Program-made: the position numbers and the translations under genes
The notes under the pieces: generated by a model
Told to the model about the DNA's origin: nothing
The model's database searches: none
What the model saw: the letters and a program-made list of their open reading frames with translations, nothing else
Assembly: GCA_009776625.1 (NCBI GenBank)
Contig: WRNL01000010.1
Span: forward strand, 1 to 20,962
Direction: 5' to 3'
DNA length: 20,962 nt
Source of the DNA: Methanomassiliicoccaceae archaeon
Lineage (GTDB): Archaea > Thermoplasmatota > Thermoplasmata > Methanomassiliicoccales > Methanomethylophilaceae
Shown here: piece after piece, positions 7,686-13,814 of the stretch
How the letters are laid out: each line of letters starts with the position of its first letter
Position numbering within the stretch: the stretch's first letter is position 1

Positions 7686-7793
7686 GCCGAGGTGGCTCAG
7701 CCTGGTGGAGCGTCGGACTCATAGGGTTCTGGTCAACAGACCTCTTCCAGGGAAATCCGAAGGTCGCGGGTTCGAAACCCGTCCTCGGCACCA
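7686..7793 (+). tRNA. tRNA-Met (CAU), elongator type, with a 31-nt intron
   Basis: The cloverleaf folds completely once an intron is removed. The acceptor stem is GCCGAGG/CCTCGGC, the D-stem GCTC/GAGC, the anticodon stem TCGGA/TCCGA around loop CTCATAA, and the T-arm GCGGG-TTCGAAA-CCCGT. The discriminator is A and the CCA is encoded (7791-7793). The anticodon is CAT at 7720-7722. The intron occupies 7724-7754, between positions 37 and 38, the canonical archaeal site, and contains a CTGG/CCAG helix. The three G:C pairs typical of an initiator anticodon stem are absent, so this is elongator tRNA-Met; the less likely alternative is tRNA-Ile read with a modified CAU anticodon. Confidence 0.9.
7724..7754 (+). 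other. tRNA intron
   Basis: The 31-nt insert lies directly 3' of position 37. Its internal CTGG (7729-7732) pairs with CCAG (7747-7750). Removal by the archaeal splicing endonuclease restores a 7-nt anticodon loop. Exact ends could shift by one base because A residues flank the 3' junction. Confidence 0.8.
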
Positions 7794-7910
7794 AATATCC
7801 CATCTGGGTATGTGTTTTTCTCCGAAGATCCCCGCGGGGTTCGCAACAAATATGGGTTTGCCGATGTCGTCATTGACGCGGTATAACGCCCTGTTTTTCT
7901 TCCTGCGATG

Positions 7911-8408
7911 TCATTCAAAACTGGAAAAATTGAGTATGGGATAAGATGCACCCATGCTATGTCTGATTCCGTTGACTTCATCAATAAGGGCACGGTTCCA
8001 CAGGATGTTCTTATCTGTCGTATAAACCGTTGTGCATTCATTGTCGATCAGAGCATCAGAAACAATCAAGGCATCCATTGGCGTAAGCCTGCTGCCGTGG
8101 TAATCATCCATGCAAATGTCCATCAAGGTTTTGGCATAGCTGAAAGCATCGCTACCAGAACCCAAGCCAATGAGCTCCAAGACTCGGGATTCAATCAGTG
8201 CCTCTAGCGTTTTGAATGCCTCCCGCCTTCTTTCAACGTTACGTTTTTCACTCATTTTCAGGAAAGCTTCTCCGACGGCGGGTATGCTGACGCGGTATCT
8301 CAGGCGAGGGGTGTTTATTGCCCGGGAGATCCCCGTGCTGTGGCTCTTCCTAAGTGCATCCTTGCCATCGATGAACGCGATCAGGTAGCAAGTGTCTAGG
8401 TAGCCTAC
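7911..8408 (-). CDS. PIN-domain protein, likely ribonuclease toxin; start codon unclear
   Basis: Read in one frame from 8408 this is a complete PIN domain of about 165 residues: YLDTCYLIAFID at the N-terminus (first acidic residue), VGEAF (second), TPMDALIVSDALI (third) and TTDKNIL (fourth). All four metal-site acidic positions of PIN nucleases are present, so the enzyme may be active; most PIN toxins cut tRNA or mRNA. The first ATG in frame (8255) would remove the N-terminal strand and the first two acidic residues, so it is a poor start. Between an upstream TGA (8454-8456) and YLDT there is no ATG, GTG or TTG. A possible ATT at 8421-8423 follows GGAGGTG at a good distance. The frame overlaps the 3' end of the upstream gene (stop 8405-8407), as in a coupled pair. 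The coordinate 8408 marks the conserved region, not a proven start. Confidence 0.7.
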   Translation of the reverse strand, partial: VGYLDTCYLIAFIDGKDALRKSHSTGISRAINTPRLRYRVSIPAVGEAFLKMSEKRNVERRREAFKTLEALIESRVLELIGLGSGSDAFSYAKTLMDICMDDYHGSRLTPMDALIVSDALIDNECTTVYTTDKNILWNRALIDEVNGIRHSMGASYPILNFSSFE

Positions 8409-8866
8409 TGGAACCCGGGTAATTTCAACACCTCCTCCACTTCTTCCCTCAGTTCAGGCACCCTGCTCAAGACGAATCTCCTGAATGTGTCTATGTCATC
8501 GTTCGGGTTGCATTTTCTTGCGACTATCATCGCTGTGTATGCCTCCAGGTACTTGGCGCCTTTGGACATGACCTCGGAAAGGTCGCGGATAAGGGCATCG
8601 TCCACTTCGGTCCCGTGATCGTTGAAAGGGAACCTGCCCTTACGGAGCTCCTCGTAGTCCTCATACAGCTCGGTCGAGAACGGCCCCCTAACGTATTGGC
8701 GGTAGTCGTAACCTGGCCCTGCGCCCCAGTGGTTGAGGAGGAAACACCCGTTCTGCACCATGGTCCTGTCTTTGAGGCCGTTCGCGTTGAACCGCTTGCT
8801 CGTCAATGCCATGTTCCTCGCCTTGACGGCGGCGGCAATCAAGCTCCCTGCCCCAGGTTTCGTCAT
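8405..8866 (-). CDS. Unknown protein upstream of the PIN gene, possible antitoxin
   Basis: This 153-residue protein is not securely recognised. Its pattern QNGCFLLNHWG, YDYRQYVRGPFSTELYEDYEEL faintly recalls the Panacea/DUF4065 and YwgA-type fold (a Tyr- and Gly-Pro-Phe-containing core), which often acts as an antitoxin or adaptor; this is a motif impression only. The C-terminal third is helical and acidic (VPELREEVEEVLKLPGFQ). I chose the ATG at 8866 because AAGGAGGAG lies 6 nt upstream; an ATG at 8890 would add 8 residues that merely translate this site. Its stop lies inside the start region of the PIN frame, a typical toxin-antitoxin layout. A palindrome at 8889-8912 covers the predicted transcription start and may allow self-repression. 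Confidence 0.65.
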   Translation of the reverse strand: MTKPGAGSLIAAAVKARNMALTSKRFNANGLKDRTMVQNGCFLLNHWGAGPGYDYRQYVRGPFSTELYEDYEELRKGRFPFNDHGTEVDDALIRDLSEVMSKGAKYLEAYTAMIVARKCNPNDDIDTFRRFVLSRVPELREEVEEVLKLPGFQ

Positions 8867-8888
8867 CCTCTGCTCCTCCTTTGCCCAC

Positions 8889-8912
8889 ATCCTGCCGCTG
8901 AAATGGCAGGAT
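8889..8912. promoter_or_regulatory. Perfect inverted repeat at the PIN-pair promoter
   Basis: ATCCTGCC (8889-8896) and GGCAGGAT (8905-8912) are exact reverse complements with an 8-base spacer. The repeat lies between the TATA-like box (8931-8940) and the ribosome binding site, over the predicted transcription start. It could be a repressor operator or a leader hairpin. Confidence 0.6.
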
Positions 8913-8930
8913 ATCTGAAGATTATCGTTT

Positions 8931-8940
8931 TAATATAAAA
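8931..8940 (-). promoter_or_regulatory. TATA-like box for the PIN pair
   Basis: The minus strand reads TTTTATATTA, preceded by a C-rich stretch and CC that could serve as a BRE. A start 25 nt downstream falls at about 8905-8910, inside the inverted repeat. Confidence 0.55.
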
Positions 8941-9036
8941 GGAAAATGGGGGGGTGTCCGAATTGACCGAAAGTGGGCTCCCGCTTGCGAGCCTAACCGC
9001 CTTCTGCGGCATTACCTGCATAACTGTAGTGTGAGC

Positions 9037-9043
9037 TTTATAT
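9037..9043 (+). promoter_or_regulatory. TATA-like box for the 65-residue ORF
   Basis: TTTATAT lies 25-32 nt before the ATG at 9069, which would give a leaderless or nearly leaderless transcript. Confidence 0.5.
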
Positions 9044-9068
9044 CACCCCTGACGGGAATCGATGAAGC

Positions 9069-9266
9069 ATGATGTCGATTACGGTATCTCCCGAAGCCGA
9101 GAAAGTGAAGGACACGATAATGGACGCCGCAGAGGCCGACAGGACGGACCTCGATGTCCTGATGGAGGCCCTCTGCGCGCTGGTGATCGAGTTCGCCGGG
9201 TCCTACATGGACGACGGCGCAGGGCGCAGGGCGCCCGCACGCAAAGGGGGGCCGACCCGCAGATAA
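9069..9266 (+). CDS. Small hypothetical protein, 65 residues
   Basis: I do not recognise this small protein. It starts MMSITVSPEAEKVKD, is acidic and probably helical in the middle (DVLMEALCALVIEFAGSYMDD), and ends in a basic tail rich in Arg, Gly and Pro. Two adjacent ATGs at 9069 and 9072 fit equally well. There is no ribosome binding site, but a TATA-like box 25-32 nt upstream supports a leaderless transcript, a common archaeal arrangement. GC-rich third positions agree with the neighbouring genes. A large inverted repeat follows 14 nt after the stop and could mark its 3' end. Confidence 0.55.
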   Translation: MMSITVSPEAEKVKDTIMDAAEADRTDLDVLMEALCALVIEFAGSYMDDGAGRRAPARKGGPTRR

Positions 9267-9280
9267 GGCTTAACACAAAG

Positions 9281-9342
9281 CCCGGCTGACCCAAACGTCC
9301 CCATGGTTTTCCTCCTTTTTTCACTCCTTGGGTCAGCCCGGG
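9281..9342. repeat. Long inverted repeat with T-rich loop
   Basis: The arm at 9281-9294 (CCCGGCTGACCCAA) pairs with 9328-9342 (TTGGGTCAGCCCGGG) over 14 base pairs with one bulged C. The 33-nt loop contains T-runs, including TTTTTT around 9316-9321. It lies between the 65-residue ORF and the ferredoxin promoter. It may be a terminator or processing hairpin for the small ORF; a remnant mobile element is less likely, since no target duplication is seen. Confidence 0.6.
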
Positions 9343-9347
9343 CGGAC

Positions 9348-9354
9348 AATATAA
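9348..9354 (+). promoter_or_regulatory. TATA-like box for the ferredoxin-ArsA operon
   Basis: AATATAA sits 33-40 nt before the ATG at 9388, which predicts a leader of about 10 nt without a ribosome binding site. Confidence 0.5.
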
Positions 9355-9387
9355 GATTTTATTAGGCCGCAGCCGTTACCCCTTGTC

Positions 9388-10029
9388 ATGGTAAGGGGCA
9401 TAGTCATCGACGAGTTCAAGTGCGACGGGTGCGGGCTGTGCGTCGCGGCCTGCCACGAGGGGGCTCTGGCGGTCGTCGACGGCAAGGCCAGGATGGTGAG
9501 GGAGGACTTCTGCGACGGCCTCGGGGACTGCCTCCCCGCCTGCCCCCAGGGGGCGATAGCGTTCATAGAGCTGTGCGGGTGCGAGTCCCCCCAGGTCATA
9601 ACGCCAGGGGCGCCGCCGTCGGCCAGGCCGCCGGCGAACCCCGTGCGGGCGGGGCCGGGCAGCGGCGAGCTGAGGCAGTGGCCGGTGAAGATAAGGCTGG
9701 TCCCCGCGTCCTCCCCGATCCTGAAGGGCGCGGACGTCCTGCTGGCGGCCGACTGCTCCGCGTTCGCCTACTCGAGGATGCACGAGGACCTGATCAAGGG
9801 GAGGGCGGTGCTGATATGCTGCCCGAAGTTCGACACGGGCCACGTGGAGAGGCTGGCGGAGATGCTGTCCCTCAACGACGTCAGGAGCCTCACCGTCGTC
9901 AGGATGACGGTGCCGTGCTGCTCCCTCGACAAGGTCGCCCGCGACGCGGCCGCCGCATCTGGGAAGGACGTCCCCCTGAGGGTCCTGACCCTGGACCAGA
10001 GGGGGTATCTGGAGGAGGGCGCGCGGTGA
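9388..10029 (+). CDS. 4Fe-4S ferredoxin-domain protein
   Basis: This 213-residue cytoplasmic protein has an N-terminal ferredoxin module. The first cluster uses Cys12, 15, 18 and 22 (CDGCGLCVAACHEGA). The second has the variant spacing CDGLGDCLPACP (Cys42, 48, 52), seen in a known group of ferredoxin-like proteins where the second cluster motif is degenerate. After a Pro/Gly-rich linker (about 70-95) comes a conserved C-terminal domain with WPVKIRLVPASSPILKGADV, AADCSAFAYS and ICCPKFD, containing further Cys residues that might bind metal. It probably transfers electrons, partner unknown. It is followed 19 nt later by an ArsA-type ATPase and the two are likely co-transcribed from a TATA-like box at 9348. 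Confidence 0.88.
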   Translation: MVRGIVIDEFKCDGCGLCVAACHEGALAVVDGKARMVREDFCDGLGDCLPACPQGAIAFIELCGCESPQVITPGAPPSARPPANPVRAGPGSGELRQWPVKIRLVPASSPILKGADVLLAADCSAFAYSRMHEDLIKGRAVLICCPKFDTGHVERLAEMLSLNDVRSLTVVRMTVPCCSLDKVARDAAAASGKDVPLRVLTLDQRGYLEEGAR

Positions 10030-10048
10030 CCGCGCCGGGGGCCTGGGC

Positions 10049-11221
10049 ATGAGGACGATAATATACAACGGGAAGGGCGGCGTCGGCAAGACGTCCGTCG
10101 CTGCGGCCACCGCGCGCAGGTGCGCGAGCATGGGGCACCGCACGATCATAATGAGCGTGGACGCGGCGCACTCCCTCGGCGACTCCCTGGACGTGAAGCT
10201 ATCGTCGGAGATCGTCAACGTGGGGGAGAACCTCGACGCGCTCGAGCTGAACATAATCCACGAGATGAGGACGAAGTGGTCCACGATAAAGGACTACATA
10301 TCGGCGTTCATGATGTCGCAGGGCGTGGAGGACATCACCGCCGAGGAGATGGCGATACTGCCGGGGATGGAGATGGCCGCCGCCCTGTTCTACGTGCTCC
10401 AGTTCAAGGACAGCGGGAAGTACGATGTGGTGGTGATCGACACCCCGCCGACCGGCGAGACGCTGAGGCTGCTGAGCTTCCCCGACGTGTCGAACTGGTA
10501 CATCGACAAGCTCTTCGGGCTGATGAAGAGGATGGTGTCCATCGCCAGGATGACCGTGGGGAAGGTGATGGACCTCCCCCTCCCGTCCAAGGAGGTGATC
10601 GCCAGCATAGAGGAGCTGAAGGACGAGATGGAGAGGGCCAAGAAGGTGCTGGAGGACCATGAGAACACCTCGATCAGGCTGGTCCTCAACCCCGAGAGGA
10701 TGCCGATAAACGAGACCATGCGCTCATACACCTACCTCTGCCTGTACAACAAGACCGTGGAGTGCCTGATAGTCAACAAGGTCCTCCCCCCTGACGTGGA
10801 CGGCTCCTTCATGAAGAAGAAGCTGGAGGAGCAGGAGGGCTACATGAGGGCCATACACGAGGCCTTCGACCCCCTCAAGATAATGTACGCGTACCAGCTC
10901 CGGACGGAGCTGATAGGCGCAGAGGGCCTCGACGAGATGGCGGAGATGATCTTCGGCGGCTCGGACCCGGCGGAGGTGTACGCGAGGACGAGCCCCATGC
11001 ACTTCGAGACCGAGGGCGGCGTGGACAGGCTGCATGTGAAGATGCCGTTCGTGGAGAGGGGGGAGGTCGAGCTGTTCAGGGGTAACAACAACACCCTGAT
11101 AATAAGGGCGGGGGCCCACAAGAGGACGGTCGCCCTGCCGATGACTCTGAGCGATGCGGAGCTGCTCGGCGCTGAGTTCGACGGCGAGGGGCTGGTGGTC
11201 AGGTTCAAGAGGAGGGGGTGA
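10049..11221 (+). CDS. ArsA/Get3-family ATPase with C-terminal HSP20-like domain
   Basis: This 390-residue SIMIBI-class ATPase has the deviant P-loop GKGGVGKT (8-15), a switch I of DAAHS (38-42, where most family members have DPAHS) and a switch II of DTPPTGETLRLL from Asp131. The region after about 314 (HFETEGGVDRLHVKMPF to the end) resembles the HSP20-like domain found at the C-terminus of many single-domain archaeal and bacterial ArsA proteins. There is no CxxC zinc motif of eukaryotic Get3 and no clear trio of arsenite-binding cysteines, so tail-anchored-protein targeting or arsenite efflux cannot be claimed. The pairing with a Fe-S protein instead suggests a redox or maturation role, which is inference. 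The nearby arsR-arsM pair is 5 kb away and separately transcribed. Confidence 0.9.
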   Translation: MRTIIYNGKGGVGKTSVAAATARRCASMGHRTIIMSVDAAHSLGDSLDVKLSSEIVNVGENLDALELNIIHEMRTKWSTIKDYISAFMMSQGVEDITAEEMAILPGMEMAAALFYVLQFKDSGKYDVVVIDTPPTGETLRLLSFPDVSNWYIDKLFGLMKRMVSIARMTVGKVMDLPLPSKEVIASIEELKDEMERAKKVLEDHENTSIRLVLNPERMPINETMRSYTYLCLYNKTVECLIVNKVLPPDVDGSFMKKKLEEQEGYMRAIHEAFDPLKIMYAYQLRTELIGAEGLDEMAEMIFGGSDPAEVYARTSPMHFETEGGVDRLHVKMPFVERGEVELFRGNNNTLIIRAGAHKRTVALPMTLSDAELLGAEFDGEGLVVRFKRRG

Positions 11222-11460
11222 GCCCCTTCGCCCCCCCATCGCTCTCCTGTGGCGAGACATGCGCCCCCTGTCGGTCACGAGGGGGGCCAAGTCGGCAGTG
11301 AGGCGTCATCAGCTCGTGACAGGCCCACAGTCTGCGTCCGCAAAGGGGGGACCGGTCACGGATAGTGAGTTTCCACACCCAGGAGTTCAGAGCAAACTGT
11401 TTAAGATACATGAACGCCCTCTAGTGCCCATAGGGCCCGCTGAGAGCGGAGGTGCAGGAC
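11222..11460. other. Intergenic region with weak inverted repeat and promoter
   Basis: No gene is seen. GTCACGAG (11274-11281) and CTCGTGAC (11313-11320) form an 8-bp inverted repeat with a 31-nt loop. A weak TATA-like TTTAAGATA lies at 11400-11408 before the next operon, and GGAGGTG at 11448-11454 is its ribosome binding site. Confidence 0.4.
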
Positions 11461-11961
11461 ATGAGCGAGAAGGACAAGGGTTACGTGGACCCCGAGCTGG
11501 AGAAGTTCATCGGGGAGAACAAGGAGATGTTGGAGAGGCTCTTCAGGAGCGAGATGGTCATGATGAGGCGGCTCTTCAAGGGGGAGAAGGACCTCTTCGA
11601 GGAGGCGTTCCGGGATGAGCGCAAGAGGGTCGAGGAGTTCGCCGACCGGCAGAAGGACAAGGCCAAGGAGGCGGCGCAGGGCATGTTCAACGCCTTCACG
11701 GATCCGGAGGTCCAGAGGCACTTCATGGCCATGGGCATGGAGTTCATGATGGGCATGGGGGCCCTCATGAGCGCGATGCCGCTCCCCGACTGCTTCAAGG
11801 ACATGGCCGGCAAGGCAGAGGAGGCGAGGAGGAGCACCGCCGAGGGCTTCTCGAAGGCGGCCGCCGACAGGGAAGGCTCGGGCGCCGCCCCCGAGAGGAT
11901 AGAGATCGAGGGCGCGCCAAAGAGGGCTTCCCCTGTCGAGAAGGAAGAGCCCAGGGATTGA
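11461..11961 (+). CDS. Unknown Met-rich helical protein, first gene of operon
   Basis: I do not recognise this 166-residue protein. It is predicted to be almost entirely helical and highly charged (ENKEMLERLFRSEMVMMRRLF, EKDLFEEAFRDERKRVEEF), with a Met-rich hydrophobic patch near residues 90-108 (FMAMGMEFMMGMGALMSAM) that might be an amphipathic or membrane-associating helix. The C-terminus is a polar, probably disordered tail. The patch is reminiscent of Met-rich binding surfaces but no family is identified. GGAGGTG lies 6 nt before the ATG at 11461; an in-frame GTG at 11452 overlaps that site and is less likely. One base separates its stop from the AMMECR1 gene, so it is translationally linked to that operon. 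Confidence 0.7.
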   Translation: MSEKDKGYVDPELEKFIGENKEMLERLFRSEMVMMRRLFKGEKDLFEEAFRDERKRVEEFADRQKDKAKEAAQGMFNAFTDPEVQRHFMAMGMEFMMGMGALMSAMPLPDCFKDMAGKAEEARRSTAEGFSKAAADREGSGAAPERIEIEGAPKRASPVEKEEPRD

Positions 11962-11962
11962 C

Positions 11963-12544
11963 ATGGAGCTGACGGACGGCATTGCCGCCGTGAGGGCGGC
12001 GAGGTGCTACGCCGAGGCAGAGTCCCGCAAGGGGACGGCCGACGTGTCCCTGCCTGAGGGGTTCTCCGAGAAGAAGGGGGTTTTCGTCACGATCTCCGAG
12101 TACCCCTCCGGGCATCTGAGGGGGTGCATCGGGTACCCGGAGCCGGTGCTGGCCCTCGCGGACGCGCTCAGGCTGTCGGCGCTGGCCGCATGCCACGACC
12201 CGAGGTTCGACGACCTGACGTACGACGAGTCCAAGCGGTGCACTTTCGAGGTGACGGTCCTGACGATCCCCCTGAGGGTCGTGTACGAGTCTCCGGAGGA
12301 GCTCCTGTCGAAGATAGAGGTGGGGAGGGACGGCCTGATACTCTCCTGCAAAGGGAGGAGGGGGCTCCTGCTCCCGCAGGTCCCGCTGGAGTTCGGGTGG
12401 GGCCCCGAGGAGTTCCTGAGGCACCTGTCGATGAAGGCGGGCCTCGGCCCGGACGCCTGGAGGGACCCGGCGGCGAGCATAGAGTCGTTCTGCGGGGAGA
12501 TATTCTCGGAGGCGTCGCCCTGCGGAGAGGTCGTGAGGAAGTGA
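11963..12544 (+). CDS. AMMECR1-domain protein
   Basis: This 193-residue protein belongs to the AMMECR1 family, with the hallmark LRGCIGY at residues 52-58, then CTFEVTVLT and the C-terminal LLLPQVPLEFGWGPEEFL. The Cys in the signature is invariant in the family. The biochemical role is unresolved; bacterial and archaeal members often occur with Memo-like and radical SAM proteins, neither of which is seen here. Length is normal for the family. It starts one base after the previous stop and ends 4 bases before pyrC, so it is the second gene of a four-gene operon. Confidence 0.92.
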   Translation: MELTDGIAAVRAARCYAEAESRKGTADVSLPEGFSEKKGVFVTISEYPSGHLRGCIGYPEPVLALADALRLSALAACHDPRFDDLTYDESKRCTFEVTVLTIPLRVVYESPEELLSKIEVGRDGLILSCKGRRGLLLPQVPLEFGWGPEEFLRHLSMKAGLGPDAWRDPAASIESFCGEIFSEASPCGEVVRK

Positions 12545-12548
12545 CGGC

Positions 12549-13814
12549 ATGGGCTTCGACCTCGTCGTGTGCGGAAGGGCGTTCGTGGGCGGGCGCATAA
12601 AATACTCGGAGATAGGGGTCGAGGACGGGAGGATATCCGCTGTCAGGGGCTCGCTCAGCGGCGGGGAGAGGAGGATAGACGTGCCGGGCGGGGTGATACT
12701 CCCAGGGTTCGTCGACCCCCACGTCCATTTCAGGGACCCTGGGATGACCGAGAAGGAGGACTTCCCGTCGGGCACCATGGCCGCCGTCCACGGGGGCGTC
12801 ACATGCGTGCTGGACATGCCCAACACGGTCCCGCCGGTGACCGACATATCCACGCTGATGGAGAAGAAGGCCCGCGTCAAAGGCAGGGCGCACACCGACT
12901 ACGGGCTCTTCGCCGCCGTCACGCCCGGCTGCAACGCGGGCACGATGGCGCCCCTGGTGCCGGGCTTCAAGCTCTTCATGGGCTCGACCACCGGGAGGAT
13001 CCTGCTGAACGACGACGCGGAGATCGCCCCCGCCCTCCAGGGCATATTCAGGGCGGGGAAGAGGGTGAGCGTGCATGCCGAGGACGACGGCATGATCCTC
13101 AAAGGGCGGGAGGACGACTGCAGGTGCCACCTCAGGAACCGCCCCGTGGAGGCCGAGGTCAACGCGCTGAGGAGGCTGTCCCGTTTCAAAGGGATGAGAG
13201 TCAACATATGCCACAACACCAACGCCGAGAGCGTGGCCCTGGCCAAGGAGCTGGGGTTCACCACGGAGGTCACGCTGCACCACCTGTTCCTCGACCCGGA
13301 CAGGCTCACCACGGCGGAGTACAAGGTGAACCCCCCACTGAGGAACGCCGCCGTGAGGGAGGGGCTGTACGCGGCGTTCATCGATGGCAGGATATCCATG
13401 TTCGGGAGCGACCACGCCCCCCATACCCTGTCAGACAAATCCCAGGACTTCGACTCCGCGCCGAGCGGCATCCCCGGGGTCGAGACCACGATCCCCATCG
13501 TGATGGGCATGGTGAGGCGGGACGTGATCCCTCTGGCACAGGCGGTCTCCATGGGCTCTGAGACGCCGGCGGCGTCCTTCGGGATGAGGAAGGGGAGGAT
13601 CGAGGAGGGGTACGACGCGGACCTGTCCGTGTTCGACATGAGGGCCTGCACGGAGATAGACGTGAGGAGGCTGCACAGCAAGGCCGGACACTCGCCCTAC
13701 GGCGGCTGGGAGGCGGTTTTCCCCGAGACGGTAATCGTGAGGGGGGAGATCCAGATCGATGGAAGGGAGTTCTGCGGGGACAGGATAGGGGAGGATGCGT
13801 ATGCAGGGGATTGA
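12549..13814 (+). CDS. pyrC: Dihydroorotase
   Basis: This is the cyclic amidohydrolase that closes carbamoyl aspartate to dihydroorotate in pyrimidine synthesis. The 421-residue protein carries the metal ligands His58 and His60 (HVHFRDPG), a lysine expected to be carboxylated at 141 (GFKLFMGS), His176 (HAEDD), His222 (CHNTN) and Asp288 (GSDHAPH). It is a type I dihydroorotase by length and motif order and appears complete. The start at 12549 follows the AMMECR1 stop by 4 bases. The 3' end overlaps the next gene by 14 bases, so translation is probably coupled. No other pyrimidine gene is in the window. Confidence 0.95.
   Translation: MGFDLVVCGRAFVGGRIKYSEIGVEDGRISAVRGSLSGGERRIDVPGGVILPGFVDPHVHFRDPGMTEKEDFPSGTMAAVHGGVTCVLDMPNTVPPVTDISTLMEKKARVKGRAHTDYGLFAAVTPGCNAGTMAPLVPGFKLFMGSTTGRILLNDDAEIAPALQGIFRAGKRVSVHAEDDGMILKGREDDCRCHLRNRPVEAEVNALRRLSRFKGMRVNICHNTNAESVALAKELGFTTEVTLHHLFLDPDRLTTAEYKVNPPLRNAAVREGLYAAFIDGRISMFGSDHAPHTLSDKSQDFDSAPSGIPGVETTIPIVMGMVRRDVIPLAQAVSMGSETPAASFGMRKGRIEEGYDADLSVFDMRACTEIDVRRLHSKAGHSPYGGWEAVFPETVIVRGEIQIDGREFCGDRIGEDAYAGD

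Noticed and set aside
9281..9342. Insertion sequence terminal repeats
   Set aside because: Only 33 bases lie between the arms, no transposase is present and no target-site duplication is visible.
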